NCBI RefSeq assembly: GCF_008369195.1
Contig: NZ_VOBC01000004.1
Coordinates: 329,998 to 393,997 of the forward strand
Length of the DNA: 64,000 nt
Reading direction: 5' to 3'
From: Sporosarcina sp. ANT_H38
GTDB taxonomy: Bacteria; Bacillota; Bacilli; Bacillales_A; Planococcaceae
Position numbers and translations under genes: made by a program. Below are positions 36,781-45,314 of this stretch, in pieces. Every line of letters starts with the position of its first letter. Within the stretch, counting starts at the first letter, position 1. Under the pieces are notes generated by a model. The model worked only from the letters and a program-made list of their open reading frames with translations. It searched no databases and was not told the origin of the DNA.

Positions 36781-37340
36781 ATGAGTAGGACAAAGGAAGA
36801 TGAATTTGAGTTTAATAAAGATACGGGGATGTTTGTTTGTAAGGTTGGCCATATGGCGATTCGAAAAGCACATATTGGAAAGAAAAATGTAGTGAGAATT
36901 CAAAGTCAAACCTATTATTTTTCATGTAAATAAATGTAAAACTTATCCACTTCGTGAACATTGTTATAAAGAAGGTACGAAAAGTAAAACCTATTCCGTA
37001 ATGATTAAATCGACGAAACATAAGGAGTAAGAAGCGTTTCAAAATAGCGAGGAATTCAGAAAGAAGGCGAAGTCCCGCTATAAAATTGAAGCGAAGAATA
37101 GTGAGTTGAAACATAGACACAGGTATGCTGTAGCCACATCCACGGGTCTACTTGGTATGTAGATACATGGGATCCCAAACGGATTATGACGTTAATGAGG
37201 AAATCGGAGTAAGGAATACGAAAGAAAAAGACGATATTTCGTTCAAAGTTGAACGTAATAGCGTCTTTTTCAATTTAGGCTCACTTATCGGATTTAAAAA
37301 AGCAAGTTTTTCAGTGGCCTCATTTACACAGAAGTCCCTT
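36781..37340 (+). pseudogene. IS1182-type transposase remnant
   Basis: In plus frames the C-terminal part of an IS1182-family transposase is recognisable: 'DEFEFNKDTGMFVCKVGHMA', then after stops and shifts 'REHCYKEGTKSKTYSV', 'RYKIEAKNSELKHRHR' and 'KRIMTLM'. There are several in-frame stops and frameshifts. At 37232-37275 is a hairpin (AAAGACG...CGTCTTT), and 'TTTTTCAGTGGCCTC' (about 37307) resembles an IS1182 right end. The N-terminal half is absent. Confidence 0.75.
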
Positions 37341-37354
37341 TTTTCTTATTATTG

Positions 37355-39109
37355 TTATTCAGCCTTCGTAATCGAAGTTCCCGCCTGCAATTTATACATT
37401 TGCGCGTACTGCCCGTCAAGTATGAGCAATTCATCGTGTGAGCCTTGTTCAACAATCTCGCCACGATCTAACACTAAAATACGATCAGCGTTTTTTATAG
37501 TAGAAAGCCTATGGGCAATGATAAATGTCGTACGTCCTTTTTTCAGTACGTCCATAGCATGCTGAATGATTTCTTCCGTTTCAGTGTCGATGTTGGAAGT
37601 TGCTTCATCTAAAATAAGAATTGCTGGATCGAACGCAAGTGCACGTGCGAATGAAATAAGTTGACGCTGTCCAGAAGAAAGCGTGCTCCCTTTCTCCACA
37701 ACCGGCTCGTCAATCCCACCAGGTAAATGTTTCAATACTAGTTCCCCGCCAACAGCATCGAGTGAATGTTGCACCTTTTCGCGTGTAATACGCGGGTCAC
37801 CTAAGCTGATGTTAGACTCGACTGTTCCACTAAACAAGTAAGGATCTTGCAAGACAATGCCCATATGATCACGTACCGTCTGGCGCGGCATGTCGCTGAT
37901 ATTTAGCCCATCAATCGTAATCTTCCCTTTCGAAGCGTCATAGAAGCGGAACAATAAGTTCATGATTGAACTTTTCCCCGATCCGGTATGTCCAACAAGT
38001 GCGACCGTTTCCCCTTGTTTTGCTCCGAATGTAAGATCTTTCAAGACATATTCTTCATCCTTATAGGCGAACCAAACATTCTCAAAACGCACATTTCCTT
38101 GGTAGCGGGCGATTTTGTCGTCGCTTACTGGCTCCCCTTCGCGGTCCAACAGTTTGAATACGCGTTCAGCTGCAACAAGCGAATGCTCAAGTCGTGCGAA
38201 CTGGTTAACAATACCTGTCACGGGGTTGAACAACCGTGTAATGTAGTCAACGAATGCATAGAGCATCCCGACTGAAATGACACTTTCAGTGGTAATCGAT
38301 GCACCACCGAAATACCAAATAAAGAACACAAAGGTCAATGACCGGATTATGTCGACAAGGTTATGTGACGTTGCAGCCTCTACCTTCAACAGTTTGTTCT
38401 GATAGCGGAAGTGTTCATCATTCAGCTCGCGGAATTCCTCCTCCATCTGTGTCTCACGACGGAATGCCTGAATAATTGTCATCCCATTGATCGATTCGTT
38501 GATCATCGCGTTCATATCACTCACTTTTCCACGTATGATATGATTCACTTTTGAAGCAAACTTCCTATACGTCTTCATCCAAATATAAAGTATTGGCAGG
38601 ACGAATAGCGTGATTGCACCCATTTTAGGTTCTAAGATGAACATCGCAATGAAAATCCCAGTAATGTACATCCCACTAATCGCAAACTGTGAAACGACCG
38701 TTACATATAAGTTACGTATCGCTTCCGTATCATTCGTAATCCTTGCAACTACTTTTCCGGCAGGTAAATTATCAAAATATCGAATTGGCAATGTCTGAAT
38801 ATGTTCGTACAGATCATTACGCATCTTCTGAATGATTCGATTTGCCGCCTTTTGCATCAATAAATACTGGAAATACCTTAGTATTGCAGTGACGACTGCG
38901 AGCCCGAAGAAGATGGCAAGTAGTTTAGCAATCGGATTGAAATCAATTCCCCCACCTGGAGCTCCTGCAATATGATCATCTATGATTTTCTTGGCAATCA
39001 TTGGTCCCATCAGATCAGCAGCTACTGCGAACGCGAGAAGAACAATACCTGTCAGTAACAATTTTTTATAGTCAAGTGCGTAATGAAGTAATCGTTTACC
39101 GGTACTCAT
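37355..39109 (-). CDS. yheH: ABC multidrug exporter half YheH (BmrD-like)
   Basis: A 584-residue half-transporter with six membrane helices (residues 20-310) and an ABC domain. Walker A is 'GHTGSGKSS', the signature 'LSSGQRQL', Walker B 'AILILDEATSNID' with the catalytic glutamate, and the H-loop 'IIAHRLST'. It has the intact catalytic site of the YheI/YheH heterodimer, known in B. subtilis as BmrCD. It is shorter than B. subtilis BmrD (673 aa by my memory). GGGGAGG lies 9 nt before the ATG; the yheI stop is 1 nt upstream. Confidence 0.88.
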   Translation of the reverse strand: MSTGKRLLHYALDYKKLLLTGIVLLAFAVAADLMGPMIAKKIIDDHIAGAPGGGIDFNPIAKLLAIFFGLAVVTAILRYFQYLLMQKAANRIIQKMRNDLYEHIQTLPIRYFDNLPAGKVVARITNDTEAIRNLYVTVVSQFAISGMYITGIFIAMFILEPKMGAITLFVLPILYIWMKTYRKFASKVNHIIRGKVSDMNAMINESINGMTIIQAFRRETQMEEEFRELNDEHFRYQNKLLKVEAATSHNLVDIIRSLTFVFFIWYFGGASITTESVISVGMLYAFVDYITRLFNPVTGIVNQFARLEHSLVAAERVFKLLDREGEPVSDDKIARYQGNVRFENVWFAYKDEEYVLKDLTFGAKQGETVALVGHTGSGKSSIMNLLFRFYDASKGKITIDGLNISDMPRQTVRDHMGIVLQDPYLFSGTVESNISLGDPRITREKVQHSLDAVGGELVLKHLPGGIDEPVVEKGSTLSSGQRQLISFARALAFDPAILILDEATSNIDTETEEIIQHAMDVLKKGRTTFIIAHRLSTIKNADRILVLDRGEIVEQGSHDELLILDGQYAQMYKLQAGTSITKAE

Positions 39110-39110
39110 A

Positions 39111-40850
39111 TTATTCAACCTCCCCAATCTGTTGGCGGTCGAATTGCTCTTTGTACCAGCCGTTCATTCCAAGTAAGCCCTCATGTGTGCCTTCTTCAAT
39201 AACACACCCATCGTCAAGTACGATAATCCAATCCGCATGCTGAACAGCAGATAGTCGGTGTGTTGTAATGATTGTGGTTTTTCCAGAACGCTCCGCTTGA
39301 ATGTTTTCTATAATTTTCGCTTCCGTTTTCGCATCAACCGCAGAAAGCGAGTCATCTAAAATAAGAATCTCTGGATTTTTCACAAGTGCTCTCGCAATGG
39401 AAATCCGTTGTTTTTGTCCACCAGATAATGCGACGCCCTTCTCTCCGACGAGCGTTTCAAGTCCTTGCGGAAGCATTTCAAGATCTTTTTCAAAATAGGA
39501 GAGGCGAATCGTTTCCGCAATGTCCGCTTCCGACGCATCCGGCCTTCCAAATAAGATATTCTCTTTGACCGAACGTGAAAACAGGACATGATCTTGCGGT
39601 ACATAACCAATCCAGTCCCTTACCTGATCTTTTGTCATAGACTGCATTGGTACTCCTGAGAAAACAATTTCTCCTTCACCGGATGGATATTCACGCAGCA
39701 GCTGTTTAACAAACGTAGTCTTTCCACTTCCGGTTTTCCCAACTATCCCTAGCGTATCACCACGATTTAAATGGAGTTTTATAGCATCCAAGTTGACCGA
39801 GTGCGACGTCGGATAAGTGAAAGTAACGTCCCGGAAACCTACGCTATCAGGTTGGTCAACGTTTACAGGTTGATCAGGATCCTTCACATCTTCTTCGTAA
39901 TCAAGGGTTTCTGTCACCCGGTCGAGTGATGCATTTCCCCGTTGTAAGACGTTAATTAGCTCACCGATTGCAAACATCGGCCAAACAATCATCCCAAGAT
40001 AGACGTTAAAGGTAACTAGTTTCCCGAGCGTCATATCTCCAATAGAGACAAGGTAAGCGCCGTAACCAAGACCAATCATATATGTCAAGCCCGTTAGTAC
40101 TTTTGAAATCGGCATGAACAACGCGTCGATCTTCTCAACGTGCATATTCTTCTGATAGACATCTTCCGTCATTTCAGCAAACCCTTTTTCAGTTGCACGC
40201 TCCTGAACGTATGCACGCACAACCCTTACACCCGCTACCGCTTCTAAGACATTATCATTCAAATCTCCAAATACCTGTTGAGCCGTCATGTATCTTTCGT
40301 GAATTTTCTTTCCTAGAACCTGCATGATATACGCCAAAATTGGAAGCGGTAAAATCGCCACAAGTGTCAACTCCCATGACACGAGAAAGCCCATCGTCAA
40401 AACGAGTGTCAGTAAATAGAGCGTGGAATCGACAAGCGTCATAATGCCGAAACCTGCCGTCTCAGAAATTGCCCGTAAGTCATTTGTCGATCTAGCCATT
40501 AAGTCGCCCGTCTTATTTTTCTCATAAAACGTTGGGGTCATTTTCAGGAAATGTTGCATAAGATTACCTCGTAATTGTCGCTCGATGACATAAGCCCCAC
40601 CAAACAACTGGTATTGCCAAACGAAGTTACTTGCATAATTGAAAATCATGATCAAAAACATGGAACCGATGAAAATAGTGAGCAATCTGGCTGTCAACGT
40701 CTGTGTATAAATTGAGTCAATCGCCTGCCCAATCAGCCAGGGGGGTATAACAACAAGAATATTCGTCACCATTAGCAGAATAAGCGCAACTGTGTACCTC
40801 TTCCGATTCTCTTTAAAAAACCATTTTAATTTAACTAAAACTGAAAACAT
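39111..40850 (-). CDS. yheI: ABC multidrug exporter half YheI (BmrC-like)
   Basis: A 579-residue half-transporter with N-terminal membrane domain and C-terminal ABC domain. Walker A is 'GKTGSGKTT', the signature 'LSGGQKQR', and Walker B 'EILILDDSLSAVD', where Asp replaces the catalytic Glu. This is the degenerate-site half of the heterodimer, as in B. subtilis BmrC. The start is ATG at 40850. Upstream is a roughly 500-nt leader with two small ORFs and terminator-like hairpins, the setting of ribosome-mediated attenuation reported for bmrBCD. Drug efflux is inferred. Confidence 0.9.
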   Translation of the reverse strand: MFSVLVKLKWFFKENRKRYTVALILLMVTNILVVIPPWLIGQAIDSIYTQTLTARLLTIFIGSMFLIMIFNYASNFVWQYQLFGGAYVIERQLRGNLMQHFLKMTPTFYEKNKTGDLMARSTNDLRAISETAGFGIMTLVDSTLYLLTLVLTMGFLVSWELTLVAILPLPILAYIMQVLGKKIHERYMTAQQVFGDLNDNVLEAVAGVRVVRAYVQERATEKGFAEMTEDVYQKNMHVEKIDALFMPISKVLTGLTYMIGLGYGAYLVSIGDMTLGKLVTFNVYLGMIVWPMFAIGELINVLQRGNASLDRVTETLDYEEDVKDPDQPVNVDQPDSVGFRDVTFTYPTSHSVNLDAIKLHLNRGDTLGIVGKTGSGKTTFVKQLLREYPSGEGEIVFSGVPMQSMTKDQVRDWIGYVPQDHVLFSRSVKENILFGRPDASEADIAETIRLSYFEKDLEMLPQGLETLVGEKGVALSGGQKQRISIARALVKNPEILILDDSLSAVDAKTEAKIIENIQAERSGKTTIITTHRLSAVQHADWIIVLDDGCVIEEGTHEGLLGMNGWYKEQFDRQQIGEVE

Positions 40851-40884
40851 AATCTAATCAACCTTCTTCCTTATTCTCTTACAA

Positions 40885-40944
40885 CTATCCGCTTTCTAGA
40901 GATTCCTTTTTCAATAATTTTCTTTGCTGATTGATGATTAACAT
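40885..40944 (-). CDS. Second 19-aa leader ORF upstream of yheI
   Basis: A 19-codon frame starts at ATG 40944 after AAAAGGAG and reads 'MLIINQQRKLLKKESLESG', stop. It ends 34 nt before the yheI start. The ribosome site is strong and correctly spaced, so translation is plausible. Basic content suggests a short regulatory or non-functional peptide. B. subtilis bmrB also encodes a small leader product before bmrC; homology is not established. Confidence 0.45.
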   Translation of the reverse strand: MLIINQQRKLLKKESLESG

Positions 40945-41163
40945 CGTCAACACTCCTTTTCCTATTATTTGTTCCTACTTTATCCTGCAATAAGAATCCC
41001 TAACATACTCAACTTCTTTAAGTGGAGTATGAACGACTTCTTATTGCCCGAATGGTTCGGCTATATTAAGTAGGAGAAAATCGCCCCCACTTAATAAGTC
41101 CAACTTTATGCAACACGCAATGCGTGGAAACACCGAATTTCGTTTACATTGAAAAATAAAAAA

Positions 41164-41225
41164 GAGCACACGCCTCTTAACATAAGCGTGTGCTCATAAA
41201 AAGGAACGGCATATCGCGCCGCTCC
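41164..41225 (-). terminator. Tandem terminator-like hairpins in the yheI leader
   Basis: On the minus strand hairpin one is GGAGCGGC/GCCGTTCC (41203-41225) followed by TTTTTATG. Hairpin two is GAGCACACGC/GCGTGTGCTC (41164-41195) followed by TTTTTTATTTTTC. Both lie just after the first leader ORF and over 300 nt before yheI, so they would stop transcription before the exporter genes unless overcome. Confidence 0.75.
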
Positions 41226-41247
41226 GGGTATATTTAGTTTTAGAAAA

Positions 41248-41310
41248 CTAAAATGCGGATAGGCACGGTTTCATTTTATTATTTTTTGTGAACATGAATA
41301 CTTTTTTCAT
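41248..41310 (-). CDS. 20-aa leader peptide upstream of yheIH
   Basis: A 20-codon ORF from ATG 41310 to TAG 41248, starting 'MKKVFMFTKNNKMK' and ending 'CLSAF'. GGGAGG stands 8 nt before the ATG. It is followed at once by two terminator-like hairpins. In B. subtilis, translation of the bmrB leader under ribosome-targeting antibiotics relieves attenuation of bmrCD; the same design is inferred here. The sequence is not one I recognise. Confidence 0.65.
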   Translation of the reverse strand: MKKVFMFTKNNKMKPCLSAF

Positions 41311-41353
41311 TTTCCGTACCTCCCTTTCTATTTCGAGTATCTAACTATATCTA

Positions 41354-41382
41354 GGTTATCATTACCATTTCTAAGATGTCAA
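41354..41382 (-). promoter_or_regulatory. Possible promoter of the yheI leader
   Basis: TTGACA (41377-41382, minus) is followed at 16-18 bp by GATAAC/TAACCT. It lies about 50 nt upstream of the leader ORF. The -10 match is weak. Confidence 0.45.
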
Positions 41383-41399
41383 TACTTTTTGAAAATATA

Positions 41400-41830
41400 A
41401 TCACTTTGGAAATATCAATAAATATATGAATGAATGGATGAAGTTATTCTTCATACAGCAGTAAAAGAACTTAGTCTAAAAGCCAAGCGTCTTGCGGCAG
41501 TAAGGCAGCATAAATCGAATATAATACCAACAACAGCATACAAATTGAAGAACAGCTGCTTGTATGGTTGTAATCGCAACGAGAACGATAAAAATTCAAT
41601 AATTATCCAGTGTCACCTCTTCAGATTCAACTCTAAAACATTCAATATATACCGAAGAGCGCCGAAAAATGTCACCTCCATTTCAATTTTGCCCGAACAA
41701 TTTCTATGCTCTTTCTAATAGCTTTTTTGATACTTCCCCCTCTATCTTCTTTCCTACAAACATACAATAGACAAGAGTATCTATTTGTTTTTTTCTTGTA
41801 AATAAATTATCATAGAGTTAACTAAGGATT
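41400..41830. other. Intergenic stretch without a clear gene
   Basis: Frames here are short and without good starts. On the minus strand a hydrophobic frame around 41500-41610 ('IFIVLVAITTIQAAVLQF') follows AAGAGGTG but is cut by a TGA four codons earlier, and could be a decayed small membrane protein. Nothing else is recognised. Confidence 0.3.
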
Positions 41831-41870
41831 TTACCACTATAGGAGGTGTACACTTTGTTCTCCCCCTCAT

Positions 41871-43238
41871 TTGGGTTTGGAACAAAGTAATTATTTGGAT
41901 ATTGCCATACGATTGGCAGCATTTGCTGTCTTGATCGCTCTCACCGCATTTTTTGTTGCGAGTGAATTTGCAATTGTGAAAATTAGAGCAACACGGATTG
42001 ACCAACTGGTAGCGGAGGGTAACCCACGTGCCGTAACTGCGAGAAAGGTAATTAGTAATTTGGACGAATATTTGTCCGCGTGCCAATTGGGTATTACAAT
42101 TACTGCTCTCGGACTCGGGATGCTCGGGGAACCAACTGTGAAATTAATGTTAAAACCGGTTTTCTCTTATTACGAATTGACAGCTAGTACTTCCAGTATC
42201 CTTTCATTCATTATCGCATTCACTTCAGTAACATTTTTGCATGTTGTTATAGGTGAATTGGCTCCTAAAACGATCGCGATTCAAAAAGCGGAAGCCATTA
42301 CGTTATTATTTTCAAAACCGCTTATTTTATTTTATCGCCTCATGTACCCTATCATTAAAGGTATGAACGGTTCTGCACGTCTCTTCGTTGGACTGCTTGG
42401 CTTTAAATCAATTTCAGAATCAGAAGTCGCTCATACAGAAGAAGAACTTCGGATGATTTTATCGGATAGTTTAAAAAGCGGCGAAATCAACCAAGCCGAA
42501 TATAAATATGTGAATAAGATCTTTGAATTTGATGACCGAATTGCCAATGAAATCATGGCCCCTCGGACAGAAATGATAACAATTGAAAAAGACATGACAT
42601 TACGCGAAGTATTCGACGTGATGGGTGTCGAACAATATACTCGCTACCCTGTTACGGATGGCGATAAAGACCATATTATTGGTCTGGTCAACATGAAAAA
42701 CCTATTGACCGCCTTCATTAAGGAACCTGAAACAGCAGGCAATCAGACGGTTTTCAATTATATGAAACCGATTATACATGTCATCGATACGATACCAATC
42801 GCCGACCTTCTACTCAAAATCCAACGAGAACGCATTCATATGGCGATTCTAATGGATGAATACGGAGGAACTTCCGGCCTTGTAACTATCGAAGATATTT
42901 TAGAAGAAATCGTCGGTGATATTCAAGATGAATTCGATATGAATGAAATACCAGAAATCCAAAACCTCGGGGAAAACCATTATATTTTTGACGCCAAGAT
43001 GCGCATCGAAAATGTTAATGATATCCTTGGTACATCAATTGACGAAGAGGATATCGATACAATCGGTGGCTGGTACATGACCCAGCGCTTCGAAGCAATC
43101 CAAGGCGAAAAGATTATTGAACACGGGTTTGAATTCATGGTGAAAGACGTGGACGGCCATCATATTCTCTACCTGGAAGTCTTTAAATATGAAGAGGATA
43201 AAGCTGACGATACTTCAGAATTGTCAATGGAGTCCTAA
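41871..43238 (+). CDS. mpfA: CNNM/DUF21 Mg2+ exporter MpfA-like
   Basis: A 455-residue protein with a DUF21 membrane domain (three to four helices, residues 10-190, with 'FVASEFAIVKIRATRIDQL' and 'GELAPKTIAIQKAE'), two CBS domains (about 215-340, 'IMAPRTEM', 'ILMDEYGGTSGLVTIEDILE') and a C-terminal CorC/HlyC transporter-associated domain. Close to B. subtilis MpfA (YhdP), a Mg2+ efflux protein. The start is unclear: the frame opens at TTG 41871 but the good ribosome site AGGAGGTG (41841) serves a TTG at 41855 in another frame, separated by a run of five C (see findings). A terminator follows at 43243. Confidence 0.88.
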   Translation: MGLEQSNYLDIAIRLAAFAVLIALTAFFVASEFAIVKIRATRIDQLVAEGNPRAVTARKVISNLDEYLSACQLGITITALGLGMLGEPTVKLMLKPVFSYYELTASTSSILSFIIAFTSVTFLHVVIGELAPKTIAIQKAEAITLLFSKPLILFYRLMYPIIKGMNGSARLFVGLLGFKSISESEVAHTEEELRMILSDSLKSGEINQAEYKYVNKIFEFDDRIANEIMAPRTEMITIEKDMTLREVFDVMGVEQYTRYPVTDGDKDHIIGLVNMKNLLTAFIKEPETAGNQTVFNYMKPIIHVIDTIPIADLLLKIQRERIHMAILMDEYGGTSGLVTIEDILEEIVGDIQDEFDMNEIPEIQNLGENHYIFDAKMRIENVNDILGTSIDEEDIDTIGGWYMTQRFEAIQGEKIIEHGFEFMVKDVDGHHILYLEVFKYEEDKADDTSELSMES

Positions 43239-43242
43239 CAAA

Positions 43243-43272
43243 GAGCGTCTTCCTTATGGAGGACGCTTTTTT
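43243..43272 (+). terminator. Terminator of mpfA
   Basis: AGCGTCTTCC and GGAGGACGCT pair around TTAT and are followed by TTTTTTC. Confidence 0.8.
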
Positions 43273-43381
43273 CGATTGATACGTTTCGAACTTCTCGTAT
43301 AGTGTTGTTTACTTCCGATAAAGCGTAGTCTTCTTCACTCATTGCATCTACCAACTTCCAGAATGGTCCGAAAAGTCTGTA

Positions 43382-43410
43382 TTGACTTTCTTCTCTTGTC
43401 TTGTTATTAT
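43382..43410 (+). promoter_or_regulatory. Near-consensus sigma-A promoter
   Basis: TTGACT (43382-43387), exactly 17 bp, then TATTAT (43405-43410). It lies 33 bp upstream of the 23-aa ORF at 43443 and serves nothing else before the terminator at 43541. Confidence 0.7.
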
Positions 43411-43442
43411 TAATTCAACTTACAGAAAGCAGGTGATGTTTT

Positions 43443-43514
43443 ATGGCTACTCTTATCGAACCTATTGCTAATTTGATCGGACCCATACTTTCACCTGCAG
43501 TGCTTCTATTATAA
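43443..43514 (+). CDS. 23-aa hydrophobic peptide with own promoter and terminator
   Basis: An ATG at 43443 opens 24 codons: 'MATLIEPIANLIGPI', then 'LSPAVLLL', stop. AGGTGATG, a match to the 16S tail, lies 4 nt upstream. A near-consensus promoter precedes it and a good terminator follows 27 nt after the stop, so this is a complete tiny transcription unit of about 160 nt. The peptide is amphipathic to hydrophobic with two prolines and one acid residue. It could be a type I toxin, a signalling peptide or a small membrane regulator. I see no family match. Confidence 0.55.
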   Translation: MATLIEPIANLIGPILSPAVLLL

Positions 43515-43540
43515 GCATGCTTATTCTGTTATGCGTGTGA

Positions 43541-43582
43541 AAGTCGTGGTGTCCGACCAAAGGACTCACGGCTTTTTTTATT
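43541..43582 (+). terminator. Terminator of the 23-aa ORF unit
   Basis: AGTCGTGGTGTCC pairs with GGACTCACGGCT around GACCAAA and is followed by seven T. Confidence 0.75.
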
Positions 43583-43685
43583 GTCTAGCTCCAGGTGTCA
43601 GACGATCGGGTCATAAGCAATCTAGCTAGTAGGATTGAACTTATGTCTGCCGTGTCTAAGCGGACGCCTTGCGCTTTTCTAGAAT
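43583..43685 (-). repeat. Inverted family A repeat
   Basis: Read on the minus strand it starts 'AGAAAAGCGCAAGGCGTCC' and ends 'CCTGGAGCTAGACAA', the same frame of blocks as the 14083-14573 units. It lies between the 23-aa unit and rsgA. Short fragments of family A also occur at 19520-19556 and 49553-49595. Confidence 0.65.
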
Positions 43686-43708
43686 GCACATAACAGGAGG
43701 AATATAAA

Positions 43709-44791
43709 TTGATTAATTTAAATGAGTACGGTTGGAATACATCCCACGAAGCAAATTGGGAAAGCTTAATAGATGGATTAAAAATGAAAGAATGCCTACC
43801 AGGACGTGTCACACTCGAACACAAAAGGATGTATCGAGTAGTCACTAGTGAAGGCGAGTGGCTATCTGTTTGTTCTGGTGCAATGCAGTACGAAGCTGAT
43901 GAACGGCGAGACTTCCCCGCTGTCGGAGATTGGGTCGTAGTAGAAAAAATGCCAGGTGAAGAACGTGGAATCATCCATGCCATTTTACCGCGTACATCTT
44001 TGTTCTCCAGGAAAGTTGCGGGTACAACGATTGCCGAACAAATTATCGCAGTAAATATCGATATCGTTTTCTTAGTCATGTCGTTGAATAAAGACTTTAA
44101 CTCAAGACGGCTCGAGCGTTATCTGATTGCTGCCTACGATTCAGGTGCAAGTCCCGTCGTCGTATTGACAAAGAAGGACCTATGCGATGACTCTTCCCAC
44201 TACATTGAAGAAGCAAAAAATATAGCAATGGGCGCAGATGTGTTTGCAGTGAGCAATATCACAGGCGATGGTATTGACGAACTGATTTCGTTGTTGAAAG
44301 GTGGAAAAACAGCGGCGTTATTGGGTTCTTCAGGTGTAGGAAAATCATCTCTTACAAACGCGATTTGCGGCGGTGAAACAATGGTTATTCAAAACATTCG
44401 TAGTGATGACGATAGAGGTCGACATACAACGACCCACAGAGAACTTGTAAAAATCCCAGGCGGCGGTGTACTGATTGATACGCCAGGGATGAGAGAATTC
44501 CAGCTATGGGACAACAGTGAGAGCCTAGATTCTGGTTTTAAAGACGTGGAAGCATTTGCAAATTCTTGTAGGTTCAATGATTGTCAGCACAACAACGAAC
44601 CAGGATGTGCCGTACAGGAAGCACTTGCTACCGGTAATTTGTCTGAAGATCGTTATGCAAGCTATCTGAAACTCAAAAAAGAGTTGGCATTCCTTGAACG
44701 AAAAATGGACGCCGCCGCTCAAGTCGCAGAACGGAATAAGTGGAAAAAGATAACGAAAAGTATGCGGAATCATCCTTCTAAGAAGAAATAA
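43709..44791 (+). CDS. rsgA: Ribosome small subunit-dependent GTPase RsgA (paralogue)
   Basis: A 360-residue circularly permuted GTPase. Motif order is G4 'TKKDL' (near residue 154), G1 'GSSGVGKSS' (near residue 211), G3 'DTPGM', then a zinc-binding region 'CRFNDCQHNNEPGCAV'. An OB-fold precedes the GTPase. RsgA acts in late 30S maturation. It is longer than B. subtilis RsgA (YloQ, about 298 aa), with an N-terminal extension, and is not in the prpC-prkC-rsgA-rpe operon, so it is likely a second copy. The TTG start has AGGAGG 8 nt upstream. Confidence 0.9.
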   Translation: MINLNEYGWNTSHEANWESLIDGLKMKECLPGRVTLEHKRMYRVVTSEGEWLSVCSGAMQYEADERRDFPAVGDWVVVEKMPGEERGIIHAILPRTSLFSRKVAGTTIAEQIIAVNIDIVFLVMSLNKDFNSRRLERYLIAAYDSGASPVVVLTKKDLCDDSSHYIEEAKNIAMGADVFAVSNITGDGIDELISLLKGGKTAALLGSSGVGKSSLTNAICGGETMVIQNIRSDDDRGRHTTTHRELVKIPGGGVLIDTPGMREFQLWDNSESLDSGFKDVEAFANSCRFNDCQHNNEPGCAVQEALATGNLSEDRYASYLKLKKELAFLERKMDAAAQVAERNKWKKITKSMRNHPSKKK

Positions 44792-44795
44792 TAAA

Positions 44796-44844
44796 AGAGG
44801 GCAGCTGATCAGTCAGTAATTTGACTGATCAGCTGCCCTCTTTC
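44796..44844. terminator. Bidirectional terminator after rsgA
   Basis: AGAGGGCAGCTGATCAGTCA and its complement form a 20-bp stem with a 6-nt loop and T-runs. Confidence 0.85.
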
Positions 44845-45300
44845 AATTATTGAGTGGTCAGTACTTTCTCCAAATCTTTTCTTCCATAACGCATCCCCCT
44901 ACCACTAAAGCCTTGCGTAAAACTAAATTCTCTGCATCTTTTACATAAGCCGTTAATTGATTACGAATTGAAGACCTGTACGGGACCTACTTGTCGTTAA
45001 TGTAGGATTAAGTTTTTGATTTTAAAGATAGAATTCATCTTAAGAATTTCCAAATAGAAGGGATTTCGAAATTTAGGTAGAACAACTAATAATATTCCTT
45101 AGAATGATTGGAGGTCATATTTTGTTACTTTACTTTTGAAAGTGGGATTTGGTGATGCTTCCCTGAAACCTTTAATAGATGTTATCGAAAAGCATTTAAG
45201 CTTGTCGAAAAAATACTACAGTAAACTTTAAGTGTTTTTTACCTTGAAGTTCTATGGATTTATGTAAATTTCATTACAGAAAAACATATCGTTAATATTA
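44845..45300. other. AT-rich gap with possible gene relics
   Basis: No intact gene is seen. On the minus strand around 44852-44980 a frame reads 'QLTAYVKDAENLVLRKALVV' followed by 'MEEKIWRKY' and a stop, which looks like the end of a lost gene. On the plus strand at 45139-45230 a frame reads 'GFGDASLKPLIDVIEKHLSL'. Neither has a proper start. Confidence 0.35.
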
Positions 45301-45314
45301 GGAGAGTGGAACGA

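Noticed and set aside
36781..37340. Intact insertion sequence
   Set aside because: Only the transposase C-terminal part is present, with stops and frameshifts, and no matching left end was seen.
41434..41718. 94-codon plus-strand frame
   Set aside because: No ribosome site, no family resemblance, and poor codon composition.
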